NCBI RefSeq assembly: GCF_000513955.1
Contig: NZ_KI911331.1
Span: forward strand, 1 to 44,953
Source: Pseudoxanthomonas suwonensis J47
GTDB lineage: Bacteria > Pseudomonadota > Gammaproteobacteria > Xanthomonadales > Xanthomonadaceae
Direction: 5' to 3'
Length of the DNA: 44,953 nt
Every line of letters starts with the position of its first letter. Within the stretch, counting starts at the first letter, position 1. The notes under the pieces are model-generated. The model was not told where the DNA came from and searched no databases. It saw only the letters and a list, made by a program, of their open reading frames with translations. The translations under genes and the position numbers were made by a program. Below are positions 1 through 7,280 of this stretch, piece after piece.

Positions 1-97
1 GCAAGCAGCACATGGATGTGCTGCGCTCGCGCGTTGGAGCAGGACGCGGAACCGCGCGATGCGCCATACCCCCTTGGGGCGGCGGCCCCGTCCGGAG
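1..97 (+). repeat. Dispersed structured repeat, copy A (cut by window edge)
   Basis: Bases 1-97 match the reverse complement of 44492-44588 at 94 of 97 positions by eye. The inner end is the arm GCGCCATACCCCCTTGG at 61-77, the same 17-mer that forms the terminal inverted repeat of the complete copy at the right end. The other arm lies beyond the left edge. The hairpin-forming piece around CACATGGATGTG (10-21) is shared. There is no open reading frame of its own. It lies downstream of coq7 and outside any gene. It reads as a member of a genomic intergenic repeat family (MITE-like or REP-like); the class is an inference. Confidence 0.75.
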
Positions 98-112
98 GCA
101 GCGCGCTCGATG

Positions 113-148
113 CTTTGCCTTTGCCTTTGCCTTTGGCCTTGCCTTTGC
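113..148 (+). repeat. CTTTGC hexanucleotide tract with downstream inverted repeat
   Basis: Six consecutive hexamers run from 113 to 148: three CTTTGC, then CTTTGG, CCTTGC and CTTTGC. Just beyond it, GGGCAGGCT (158-166) pairs with AGCCTGCCC (203-211). This is intergenic DNA 3' of coq7. There is no T-run on the minus strand after the hairpin, so it is not a convincing terminator for coq7. A short variable tract of this kind could change length by slippage. Nothing else is seen between 98 and 238. Confidence 0.6.
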
Positions 149-238
149 TTCTGCTGTGGGCAGGCTGGGCTGGATCGAGCTGGCTGGTCTGGGATTCGGC
201 AAAGCCTGCCCCGAAGAGCCAGCCGCGATGCCCCCGCC

Positions 239-883
239 TCAGATCCGGTACGCCACCAGCTTCATGAACTTCGAGGCCAGCGCCATCGCCTGCGGGATCG
301 GCGGCGGCAGGACGCGGGCGCCGGCGTGTTCGGCGTTGTCGGCGTGGCGGGCCTCGTCCTCCTTCATCACCCGGATGATCTGGCGGCTGCGCTGGTCGGC
401 GGCCGGCAGGGATTCCAGGTGCTCGTCGAGGTGGGCCTCGACCTGGCGCTCGGTCTCGACCACGAAGCCCAGGTTCCAGCCGTCGCCGCGCAGGCCGGCC
501 AGCGAGCCGATCGCGTAGCTGCCCGCGTACCACAGTGGGTTGAACAGGCTCGGCCGGCTGTCCAGCTCGCGCAGGCGCTGCGCGCACCAGGCCAGGTGGT
601 CGGTCTCCTCCTGCGCCGCCTCGAGCAGGTGCTCGCGCGTGGCCGGATCGCGGGCGACCGCGGCCTGGCCGAAGTACAGGCCCTGCGCGCAGACCTCGCC
701 GACGTGGTTGATCCGCATCAGCCCGGCCGCATGGCGGCGGGCCGGGGCCGGAAGCACCGGATCGGCGGCGTCGGCCGGGCAGGGGCGGCTCGCCGACGGG
801 TCGCCCAGGGTGGTTTCCAGGGCGCGTTGCGCCTCGACCAGGACGTGGTCCAGCGCGGACAGGTGGCGGACGGCGGCAGGCAT
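239..883 (-). CDS. coq7: 3-demethoxyubiquinol 3-hydroxylase Coq7 (di-iron)
   Basis: The product is 214 aa. Coq7 is the carboxylate-bridged di-iron monooxygenase that carries out the penultimate step of ubiquinone synthesis, hydroxylating the demethoxyubiquinol ring at the inner membrane. The ferritin-like ligands are visible in order: [11 protein letters not shown] (first Glu), QEETDHLAW (Glu and His), [17 protein letters not shown] (Glu), and [13 protein letters not shown] (Glu and His). The length matches the proteobacterial enzyme. The chosen ATG begins [15 protein letters not shown], a usual N-terminus for the family. It is transcribed away from rplM, with 258 bp between the two starts. 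Placement beside rplM-rpsI is, as I recall it, common in Xanthomonadaceae. Confidence 0.95.
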   Translation of the reverse strand: MPAAVRHLSALDHVLVEAQRALETTLGDPSASRPCPADAADPVLPAPARRHAAGLMRINHVGEVCAQGLYFGQAAVARDPATREHLLEAAQEETDHLAWCAQRLRELDSRPSLFNPLWYAGSYAIGSLAGLRGDGWNLGFVVETERQVEAHLDEHLESLPAADQRSRQIIRVMKEDEARHADNAEHAGARVLPPPIPQAMALASKFMKLVAYRI

Positions 884-1018
884 GGCAGGGCTCCAAGGGC
901 CGCCCGGGAAGTCGCCGGCGGCCTATGGATTGTCGGCCGCGCTGGTCCGGACTGCCAACCCGGGAGTGCCCGGGGCCCTCCTGCCGTGGGATACTCCCGG
1001 CCTGCCTCAGGCGTGGAC

Positions 1019-1047
1019 TTGCACGCGAACCGCCCGCGGGCTATCAT
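1019..1047 (+). promoter_or_regulatory. Predicted sigma70 promoter of rplM-rpsI
   Basis: TTGCAC at 1019-1024 and TATCAT at 1042-1047 are separated by exactly 17 bases. This predicts a start near 1054 and a leader of about 88 nt before rplM. It is the best hexamer pair in the coq7-rplM gap. The call rests on consensus only. Confidence 0.6.
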
Positions 1048-1141
1048 TCCGCTTCTTTGCGGCACCCTTCACAACGCGAGGCAAAGTTCCCGTCCGGGCA
1101 ATCCGGGTCTGGAATCCGCCCGACCAACGACCCGAGTTCCC

Positions 1142-1570
1142 ATGAAGACTTTCATCGCCAAGTCCGAGACCGTCCAGCGCGACTGGTATCTCGTCGACGC
1201 CTCCGGCAAGACCCTCGGCCGCCTGGCCGCCGAGCTTGCCCACCGCCTCCGCGGCAAGCACAAGCCGACCTACACCCCTCACGTTGACACCGGCGACTAC
1301 CTCGTCGTGATCAATGCCGAGAAGATCGCGGTCACCGGCAAGAAGCTGCAGGACAAGATGTACCATCGCTTCACCGGCTACATCGGCAACCTGAAGAGCG
1401 AGACCCTGGCCCAGGCGCTGGAGCGCCACCCGGAGCGCGTGATCGAGATCGCGGTCAAGGGCATGCTGCCGAAGGGTCCGCTGGGCCGTGCGATGTACCG
1501 CAAGCTCAAGGTCTACTCCGGTTCCGAACACCCGCACGCGGCCCAGCAGCCGCAGCCGCTGGACATCTAA
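1142..1570 (+). CDS. rplM: 50S ribosomal protein L13
   Basis: The product is 142 aa, the usual L13 length. L13 is an early-assembly protein of the large subunit that binds 23S rRNA. The sequence begins [20 protein letters not shown] and continues with the hallmark stretches [43 protein letters not shown], and the signature [21 protein letters not shown]. The frame stays open far upstream (to 59), but that extension is GC-rich antisense to coq7 and unlike L13, so the ATG at 1142 is the start. rpsI follows 9 bp after the stop, the standard rplM-rpsI operon. Confidence 0.98.
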   Translation: MKTFIAKSETVQRDWYLVDASGKTLGRLAAELAHRLRGKHKPTYTPHVDTGDYLVVINAEKIAVTGKKLQDKMYHRFTGYIGNLKSETLAQALERHPERVIEIAVKGMLPKGPLGRAMYRKLKVYSGSEHPHAAQQPQPLDI

Positions 1571-1579
1571 GGCACAACG

Positions 1580-1972
1580 ATGGCTACCACTCAGAACTAC
1601 GGCACCGGCCGTCGCAAGTCTTCCACCGCCCGCGTGTTCCTGCGCAAGGGTTCGGGCAACATCACCGTCAACGGCCGTCCGCTGGACGAGTTCTTCGGCC
1701 GTGAGACCGCGCGCATGATCGTGCGCCAGCCGCTCGAGCTGACCCAGTCGACCGACAAGTTCGACGTCGTCGTCACCGCCACCGGCGGCGGCACCACCGG
1801 CCAGGCCGGTGCGATCCGCCTGGGCATCGCCCGCGCGCTGGTCGAGTATGACGAGTCGCTGAAGTCCGACCTGCGCAAGGCCGGCTTCATGACCCGCGAC
1901 GCCCGCGAGGTCGAGCGCAAGAAGGTCGGCCTGCACAAGGCCCGCCGCGCCACCCAGTTCTCCAAGCGCTGA
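1580..1972 (+). CDS. rpsI: 30S ribosomal protein S9
   Basis: The product is 130 aa, full length for S9. S9 sits in the head of the small subunit, and its C-terminal tail reaches the P-site tRNA. The sequence shows [19 protein letters not shown] near the N-terminus, [19 protein letters not shown] in the middle, and the lysine/arginine-rich tail [15 protein letters not shown] ending in the conserved SKR. It is co-transcribed with rplM. A 10-bp-stem inverted repeat lies 38 nt after the stop. Confidence 0.98.
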   Translation: MATTQNYGTGRRKSSTARVFLRKGSGNITVNGRPLDEFFGRETARMIVRQPLELTQSTDKFDVVVTATGGGTTGQAGAIRLGIARALVEYDESLKSDLRKAGFMTRDAREVERKKVGLHKARRATQFSKR

Positions 1973-2009
1973 TGCGCCTGGTGGGTCGCCTCTGCGGAGG
2001 CGGCCCGGG

Positions 2010-2035
2010 GGAAACGGATATCCGTATCCGTTTCC
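2010..2035 (+). terminator. Hairpin after rpsI, probable terminator
   Basis: GGAAACGGAT (2010-2019) and ATCCGTTTCC (2026-2035) form a perfect 10-bp stem with a 6-nt loop, followed by TTCAG. The T-tract is weak, so this may be a processing or Rho-assisted end rather than a strong intrinsic terminator. It separates rpsI from the tRNA promoter. Confidence 0.5.
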
Positions 2036-2048
2036 TTCAGCGGATGGC

Positions 2049-2077
2049 GTGCAAACGTCTTCCGGTGGTTTTATAAT
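2049..2077 (+). promoter_or_regulatory. tRNA-Gln promoter
   Basis: A perfect TATAAT lies at 2072-2077, with GTGCAA at 2049-2054 as the -35, 17 bases upstream. The predicted start near 2084 is about 5 nt before the mature tRNA 5' end. Confidence 0.7.
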
Positions 2078-2088
2078 CTGCAGCCTAC

Positions 2089-2163
2089 AGCCCCGTCGCC
2101 AAGCGGTAAGGCACCTGACTCTGACTCAGGCATTCGGTGGTTCGAATCCATCCGGGGCTGCCA
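2089..2163 (+). tRNA. tRNA-Gln (anticodon CUG)
   Basis: The RNA is 75 nt with the CCA encoded. The acceptor stem is AGCCCCG/CGGGGCT, followed by the discriminator G and CCA at 2161-2163. The D arm is GCC-AAGCGGTAA-GGC. The anticodon stem CCTGA/TCAGG encloses the loop CTCTGAC, giving anticodon CTG, which reads CAG (glutamine). The T arm contains the canonical TTCGAAT. A dedicated promoter precedes it and an intrinsic terminator follows. No integrase gene or duplicated 3' end was seen nearby. Confidence 0.95.
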
Positions 2164-2171
2164 TATTCGAA

Positions 2172-2203
2172 AAGCCCGGCCGAAAGGCCGGGCTTTTTCT
2201 TTG
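2172..2203 (+). terminator. Intrinsic terminator of tRNA-Gln
   Basis: The stem AGCCCGGCC (2173-2181) pairs with GGCCGGGCT (2186-2194) around a GAAA tetraloop, followed by a T-rich run to 2203. This is a classic Rho-independent terminator. Confidence 0.9.
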
Positions 2204-2296
2204 CCCCGGTTCTTGCGGCGGTGAAGGCGTGGCAAGCGTGACGTGCTTGGCATGTCTCTTGCGGCGCCTGTTCATATTCCGTCGCAAGCTGCCCAG

Positions 2297-3367
2297 ATGT
2301 TCTTCTCCACCTCGCCCGGTGACTCCGGGGGCAACCGTTTCGTCCGCTTCACCTGCGCCATGCGCGTGCTGGGCACCTGGACCAGCCTGATGGGAGTGAT
2401 GGCGTCGCTGCATGCGCAGGGCGCGAACGCGCTGTGGTGGCCGCTGGCGGCGCTGACGGGCATCGGCTGGCCGCTGGTGGCCTGGCGCATCTCGTCCAAC
2501 AGCTCGCGGCCGGTGGAGGCGGAGTTCGGCAACCTGGTGATGGACTCGGTGGTCGCCGGGTTCTGGATCGCCATCATCCGCTTCGACCTGCTGCCGACGG
2601 TGCTGCTGGTGTCGGTGATGAGCATGGACCGCACCGTCGCCGGCGGCTGGCCGCTGGCGGGCCGTTCGCTGGCGGCGATGGTCGCGACCAGCCTGGTCAC
2701 CGCGGCGCTGAACGGCTTCGCCTTCGAGCCGCGCACCCAGTTCAGCACCATGCTCTGGTGCATGCCGTTCCTGGTCCTGTACCTGCTGGCGATCGGCATC
2801 ACCGCGCGCTCCTTCGCCGACAAGGTGCGGGCGCAGAAGCGCATGCTCGAGCAGGTGGTGCGGGTCGACGCCGAGACCGGCCTGGCCAGCCGCCAGCAGT
2901 GGCTGGCGCTGGTCGCCGAGCAGATGCGTCGCTTCCACCGCTACGGGGCGGTGTCCTCGCTGCTGATGATCGACGTCGACGAGTTCAAGCGGATCAACGA
3001 CAGCCAGGGCCACCTGGCCGGCGACCAGGTCCTGCGCCGCGTCTCGGCCCTGCTGCACGAAGGCCTGCGCAGCACCGACGTGGCCGGCCGCTACGGCGGC
3101 GACGAGTTCGGCGTGCTGCTGCCGGGCACCCACCGCGAGGCCGCGCTGGAAGTGGCCGAGCGCCTGCGCCAGCGGGTGGCCGGGCAGGTCATGGCCGCAG
3201 GCGTGCCGGTGACGCTGAGCATCGGCGTGGCCGAACTGCGCGCCGGGATGAAGGACATCGAGGACTGGACCGGCGCGGCCGACGAGGCGCTGTACCGGGC
3301 CAAGGCCGCCGGCCGCAACCAGGTGTGCTTCGGCGAGGACGTGGTGCCCGCCCCCGTCGCAGGCTGA
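2297..3367 (+). CDS. Membrane diguanylate cyclase, MASE2-GGDEF
   Basis: The product is 356 aa from this start. It makes cyclic di-GMP from two GTP. Residues about 15-185 form a hydrophobic sensor region that resembles MASE2 (as in AdrA/DgcC): paired segments around WWPLAALTGIGWPLVAWRIS and the stretch VAGFWIAIIRFDLLPTVLL. The GGDEF catalytic domain fills about 205-350. The active-site loop is an intact GGDEF at 267-271. An RxxD inhibitory site (RSTD, 258-261) lies five residues upstream, so product inhibition is expected. No clear ribosome site marks the start: in-frame ATG at 2252 and GTG at 2243 are alternatives, adding 15 or 18 residues. It is monocistronic, converging on the cco accessory genes. 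Confidence 0.9.
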   Translation: MFFSTSPGDSGGNRFVRFTCAMRVLGTWTSLMGVMASLHAQGANALWWPLAALTGIGWPLVAWRISSNSSRPVEAEFGNLVMDSVVAGFWIAIIRFDLLPTVLLVSVMSMDRTVAGGWPLAGRSLAAMVATSLVTAALNGFAFEPRTQFSTMLWCMPFLVLYLLAIGITARSFADKVRAQKRMLEQVVRVDAETGLASRQQWLALVAEQMRRFHRYGAVSSLLMIDVDEFKRINDSQGHLAGDQVLRRVSALLHEGLRSTDVAGRYGGDEFGVLLPGTHREAALEVAERLRQRVAGQVMAAGVPVTLSIGVAELRAGMKDIEDWTGAADEALYRAKAAGRNQVCFGEDVVPAPVAG

Positions 3368-3384
3368 CGCGCTGCGTCAGTCGC

Positions 3385-4110
3385 TCAGGCCCCGCGCGGG
3401 ACGCAGCCCAGCGCCGCAAGCGCCCCGTGCAGGGCCGGTACCTGCATCAGCCATGGCGCCGCCAGGGTCAGCAGGCCGGCGCCGAGGACCACGCCGCCGA
3501 GCGCGAGCCGCCAGCGCGGTCGCTGCAGCCAGCCGTGCATGCGCGCGCCCGACCAGGTCAGCGGCACCATCATCGGCAGGGTGCCCAGGCCGAACGCCGC
3601 CATCACCGCGGCACCGCCGCCGGCGCTGGCCTGCAGCCAGGCCACGGTGAGCAGGCCCAGGCTCAGCCCGCACGGCATCCAGCCCCACAGCGCGCCCAGC
3701 GCGATCCGCCGCCATGGCGTGGTCGCCGGCAGCAGGTGCCGGTGCAGCGGCTGCAGCCAGCGCCAGGCGCGCACGCCGGGTTTCGCCAGCAGGTCCAGGC
3801 GGCCGCCGCGGTCGAGCAGGCGCAGGGCGACCAGCACCAGGGCCAGGCCGGCGGCCATGCGCAGGCCGGTGGCCAGTCCGTCGATGCGCAGCACGCGCAG
3901 CAGGCCGCCGCCGAAGCCGCCGGCGACGGCACCGGCGAGCACGTAGCCGCCGACGCGGCCGAGGTTGGCCTGCCAGGCCACGCGCAGCGGGCGGCCCGGG
4001 GCCATCGCCGGGAAGCTGGCGGCGATGCCGCCGCACATCACCGCGCAGTGCACCCCGCCGAGCAGGCCGGCGAGGGCGGCAGCCAGCAGCGTGGGCAGGT
4101 CGACCGGCAT
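3385..4110 (-). CDS. TauE/SafE-like membrane protein of the cbb3 assembly cluster
   Basis: The product is 241 aa, strongly hydrophobic, with about six membrane segments. It carries the paired cysteine motifs GGVHCAVMCGG near the N-terminus and GWMPCGLSLGLL in the middle. These are typical of the sulfite-exporter TauE/SafE-like (UreH/DsbD-type transmembrane) proteins found after ccoS in gammaproteobacteria. In that context such proteins are thought to move copper or reducing power for cytochrome oxidase maturation; a sulfite role is not supported here. Its ATG lies one base after the ccoS stop, so it is translated with the ccoGHIS group. It ends 17 bp from the convergent diguanylate cyclase. 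Confidence 0.85.
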   Translation of the reverse strand: MPVDLPTLLAAALAGLLGGVHCAVMCGGIAASFPAMAPGRPLRVAWQANLGRVGGYVLAGAVAGGFGGGLLRVLRIDGLATGLRMAAGLALVLVALRLLDRGGRLDLLAKPGVRAWRWLQPLHRHLLPATTPWRRIALGALWGWMPCGLSLGLLTVAWLQASAGGGAAVMAAFGLGTLPMMVPLTWSGARMHGWLQRPRWRLALGGVVLGAGLLTLAAPWLMQVPALHGALAALGCVPRGA

Positions 4111-4111
4111 G

Positions 4112-4306
4112 TCAGGCGTCGGGCTCCGGTGGCGCGGGCGGCGCCGGCTTCGCCGGCGGGGCGGGGCGGTCGTCGTCCTCGAGGATGTCGAGCGCCGGGG
4201 TGTCGAGGTCGTCGAACTGGCCGCGCTTGACCGCCCAGACGAAGGCGGCCACGGCCACCCCGAGCAGCACCAGGCTCAGCGGGACCAGCATCAGCAGGAT
4301 GTTCAT
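4112..4306 (-). CDS. ccoS: cbb3-type cytochrome oxidase assembly protein CcoS
   Basis: The product is 64 aa. CcoS is a small single-pass membrane protein needed for cofactor insertion into cbb3 oxidase. One N-terminal helix (MNILLMLVPLSLVLLGVAVA) is followed by the family signature WAVKRGQFDDLDTPALDIL. The tail is acidic then Pro/Ala-rich, which is longer than in many homologues. The ATG overlaps the ccoI stop (ATGA), giving translational coupling. The gene is short but unmistakable by sequence and context. Confidence 0.95.
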   Translation of the reverse strand: MNILLMLVPLSLVLLGVAVAAFVWAVKRGQFDDLDTPALDILEDDDRPAPPAKPAPPAPPEPDA

Positions 4307-6747
4307 GGCGTTGCCTCCGCCGTCGAGGGCGCGCCGGCGCGCGCGGCCGGCGCCGCGCTCCGCGCCAGGCGCAGCGCGTTGAGGGTGACCAGCAGCGAGG
4401 ACGCGGCCATGCCCAGCGCGGCCAGCCACGGCGTCACCAGGCCGGCGGCGGCCAGCGGCAGGGCCAGCAGGTTGTAGGCGGTGGCCCAGGCCAGGTTCTG
4501 CCGGATCACGCGATGGGTGCGGCGGGCCAGCGACACGGCGGCGGGGATGCGCTCCAGGCCGCTGCCGGTGGTGACCAGGTCGGCGGCGCGGTGCGCCAGC
4601 GAGGCGCCTTCGCCGAGGGCGACGGAAACGTCGGCGCCGGCCAGCACCGGAGCGTCGTTGAGGCCGTCGCCGACCATCGCCACGATCCGGCCTTCGCCCT
4701 GCAGGCGCTTGACCAGGGCGAGCTTGTCCTCGGGCGACTGGCGGGCGTGGGCGTCGCCGATGCCGAGGGTCGCGGCCATGCGCCGCACCGCGGCCTCGCC
4801 GTCGCCGCTGGCCAGGTGCGGGCGCAGGCCGAGCGCGCGCAGCGAGTGCAGCGCGGCGGCCGCGTCGGCGCGCGGGCGCTCCTCGAGGGTGAAGCGGGCC
4901 ATGGCTTGCTGGCCGTCGCCCAGCCACAGCGCGCCATCGTCCTCGCGGCCGGCGGCGAAGTCGGCGCGGCCGAGCCGCCAGCGGCGGCCTTCGACCTCGC
5001 CTTCGATGCCGCGGCCCGGTACCGCGGCGACCTGTGTCGCCGCCAGCGGCTGCGGGTCGCCGTCACGGGCGAAGGCGGCGGCCAGCGGATGCCCGCTGTC
5101 GCGCTCCAGCGCCGCAGCAATACGCAGGGCCTGCTCGCGATCGATGCCGAAGCTTTCCACCGCGGCCAGCGCGGGCCGGTGGTCGCTGAGCGTGCCGGTC
5201 TTGTCGAAGACGATGTCGGTGGCGCGCGCCAGCGTGTCCAGCGCGTCCGGTCGCAGCGCCAGCAGGCCGGTCTTCGCCAGCGCGCCATGCGCGGCCGCCA
5301 GCGCGGCCGGCACCGACAGCGACAGCGCGCAGGGGCAGCTGATCACCAGCAGGGCCAGGGTCACTTCCAGCGCGCGCGAGGGCTCGTGCTGCCACCACCA
5401 GGCGAACACCGCGATGGTCACCGGCAGCAGGCCGAGGACGAAGCGGCTGCCGATGCGGTCGGCGGTGCGCGCCAGCGCCGGGCGGTGTTCCTGCGCCTCT
5501 TCCACCAGCCGCGCCAGCTGCGAGATGCGGGTGGCAGGGCCGGTGCAGGACACCTGCAGCCGCGCCGGGCGTTCGCGGCAGACGGTGCCGGCATAGACCG
5601 GGTCGCCGGCGCGCTTGTGCACCGGCTTCGACTCGCCGGTCAGCAGCGCTTCCTCGAACCAGGCCTCGTCGTCGAGCAGGACGCCGTCGGCCGGCACCGC
5701 GTCGCCGGCGGAAACGCGGGCCACGTCGCCGGCCTGCAGCGAGGCCAGCGGCACGGTTTCGCGGCTGCCGTCGGCCAGCTCGCGGGTGGCGAACGCCGGC
5801 CGCGCGCGCGCCAGCGCGTCGACCTGGGCGCTGGCCACGGCGCGCGCGCGCTGCTCGAGCATGCGCGCGGCCAGCAGCAGGAACACGAACATCACCGCCG
5901 CGTCGTACCAGACGTGGACGCCGCCGCGGATGGTCTCGAACAGGCTGGCGAAATACGCCAGCAGGGTGGAGCCGGCGATCAGCACGTCCATGCCGAGGCG
6001 GCGGCCGCGCAGTTCGCGCCACGCGCCGGCCAGGAACGGCCAGCCGGAATAGAACACCACCGGCGTGCACAGCAGGAAGGTCAGCCAGCGGAAGAAGTCG
6101 CGGGTGGCCGCCGGCATGGTGCTGTTGAAGTCCAGGTACAGCGCCTCGGCGAACATCATCGCCTGCAGCGTGCCCAGCCCGGCGATGCCCAGGCGCAGCA
6201 GCCAACGCCGGCGTTCGCGGGTGCGCTCGCGTTCCATCGCCTCGCTGCCGGCCAGGTAGGGCCGGTAACCGAGCATGGCCAGGCGCCGCAACGGCGCCGA
6301 CAGCGCGGTGCGCGCCGGATCCCAGGCGATGCGGATGCGGCCGGTGACGGCGTTGGCGCCGCAGTCGAGCACGCCCGGCTCGCGGCGCAGGGCGCGGTCG
6401 ATCAGCCACGCACATGCGGCGCAGCGCATGCCGTCGGTGAGCAGGGTGATCTCGCGGCCACCCTCGACCGGGCGGCTGTGTTCGGCCTGGACGTCGGCGC
6501 GGTCCCACACCGCCAGGTCGGGCAGGTCGTCGCCGACCCGGGTGCCGCCGGCGCTGCGCAGGCGGTAGTAGCCGTCGAGGTCGGCGCCGGCGATCCATTC
6601 GGCGGCGGCGGCGCAGCCGTCGCAGCAGAACGGGCGCGGCTGGCCCTCGAATTCGCGCACCACCGGGCGGGCGGACAGCACCTCGCCGCAGTGGTGGCAG
6701 GTGCCGCTGGCCACCGGCGCGTCGTGCATGGCCAGTTCCGCCGGCAT
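4303..6747 (-). CDS. ccoI: Copper-translocating P1B-type ATPase CcoI
   Basis: The product is 814 aa. CcoI exports Cu across the inner membrane for delivery to the cbb3 CuB centre. A cysteine-rich N-terminal segment (CHHCGE at 17-22, FCCDGC at 40-45) is followed by a heavy-metal-associated domain with CAAC at 109-112. Then come the transmembrane region with the CPC metal site (VISCPCALSLS), the actuator motif LLTGESKPV, the phosphorylation loop FDKTGTLSDH, and the hinge GDGLNDAPVLAGADV. All catalytic motifs are intact. The frame is open further upstream, but that is antisense shadow over ccoH; the ATG at 6747 lies 5 bp after the ccoH stop and gives the family N-terminus. The stop overlaps ccoS. 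Confidence 0.95.
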   Translation of the reverse strand: MPAELAMHDAPVASGTCHHCGEVLSARPVVREFEGQPRPFCCDGCAAAAEWIAGADLDGYYRLRSAGGTRVGDDLPDLAVWDRADVQAEHSRPVEGGREITLLTDGMRCAACAWLIDRALRREPGVLDCGANAVTGRIRIAWDPARTALSAPLRRLAMLGYRPYLAGSEAMERERTRERRRWLLRLGIAGLGTLQAMMFAEALYLDFNSTMPAATRDFFRWLTFLLCTPVVFYSGWPFLAGAWRELRGRRLGMDVLIAGSTLLAYFASLFETIRGGVHVWYDAAVMFVFLLLAARMLEQRARAVASAQVDALARARPAFATRELADGSRETVPLASLQAGDVARVSAGDAVPADGVLLDDEAWFEEALLTGESKPVHKRAGDPVYAGTVCRERPARLQVSCTGPATRISQLARLVEEAQEHRPALARTADRIGSRFVLGLLPVTIAVFAWWWQHEPSRALEVTLALLVISCPCALSLSVPAALAAAHGALAKTGLLALRPDALDTLARATDIVFDKTGTLSDHRPALAAVESFGIDREQALRIAAALERDSGHPLAAAFARDGDPQPLAATQVAAVPGRGIEGEVEGRRWRLGRADFAAGREDDGALWLGDGQQAMARFTLEERPRADAAAALHSLRALGLRPHLASGDGEAAVRRMAATLGIGDAHARQSPEDKLALVKRLQGEGRIVAMVGDGLNDAPVLAGADVSVALGEGASLAHRAADLVTTGSGLERIPAAVSLARRTHRVIRQNLAWATAYNLLALPLAAAGLVTPWLAALGMAASSLLVTLNALRLARSAAPAARAGAPSTAEATP

Positions 6748-6752
6748 CGCGG

Positions 6753-7280
6753 TCAGCCGCCTCCGCCGATCAGCGGCGCCAGGCGCGCGGCGTGCTGCTG
6801 GCGGATGAGCCGCCCGTGCAGGCGCCAGCTGCCGTCGGCGGCGTGCAGCTGCACTACCCAGTCGTGGCCGGGATCCACCGGCTGCTCCAGGCGCCAGCCC
6901 GGGCCTTCCGGCGCCAGTTCCAGCTGGATGTCCTCGGCCTTGCGGGTCGGGTGCTGCAGGAACAGCTGCAGCGGCTGGTCGCGCGGGAACTCGCCGGTCG
7001 CCGGCAGCACCTCGACGATGCCGTCCTCGACGCGCAGCACCGCGCTGAGGCCGAGCTTCTTCGCCTTGGCGTCGGGGCTGAGGTCGGTGGTCTGGATCTG
7101 CGCCACGCGACGCACCGGGTCGTTGACCGTATCGGCGCCGCCGGAACGGGTGGCGATCACCACCAGGCCGACGCCGGCGACGATCGACAGCAGCGGCAGC
7201 CCGATCACCAGCCACAGGGCCGCGTTGCGCCAGCCGGGTTGCCCGGCTTCGGGAGGAGGGGTCTGTTCGGGACGGTTCAT
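6753..7280 (-). CDS. ccoH: cbb3 oxidase assembly protein CcoH / FixH
   Basis: The product is 175 aa. FixH-family proteins have a short cytoplasmic tail, one membrane helix and a periplasmic domain, and help assemble cbb3 oxidase together with CcoI. Here a Pro-rich N-terminus is followed by the helix AALWLVIGLPLLSIVAGVGL and a periplasmic beta-rich domain containing LSAVLRVEDGIVEVL and WRLEQPVDPGHDWVVQL. The ATG overlaps the ccoG stop (ATGA). Confidence 0.9.
   Translation of the reverse strand: MNRPEQTPPPEAGQPGWRNAALWLVIGLPLLSIVAGVGLVVIATRSGGADTVNDPVRRVAQIQTTDLSPDAKAKKLGLSAVLRVEDGIVEVLPATGEFPRDQPLQLFLQHPTRKAEDIQLELAPEGPGWRLEQPVDPGHDWVVQLHAADGSWRLHGRLIRQQHAARLAPLIGGGG

Noticed and set aside
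59-1141. A 361-codon N-terminal extension of L13
   Set aside because: It is antisense to coq7 and absent from L13, and the promoter at 1019-1047 lies inside it.
2089-2163. tRNA-Gln as an integration (attachment) site
   Set aside because: No integrase, no duplicated tRNA 3' end and no change in gene character follow it; the neighbours are ordinary core genes.
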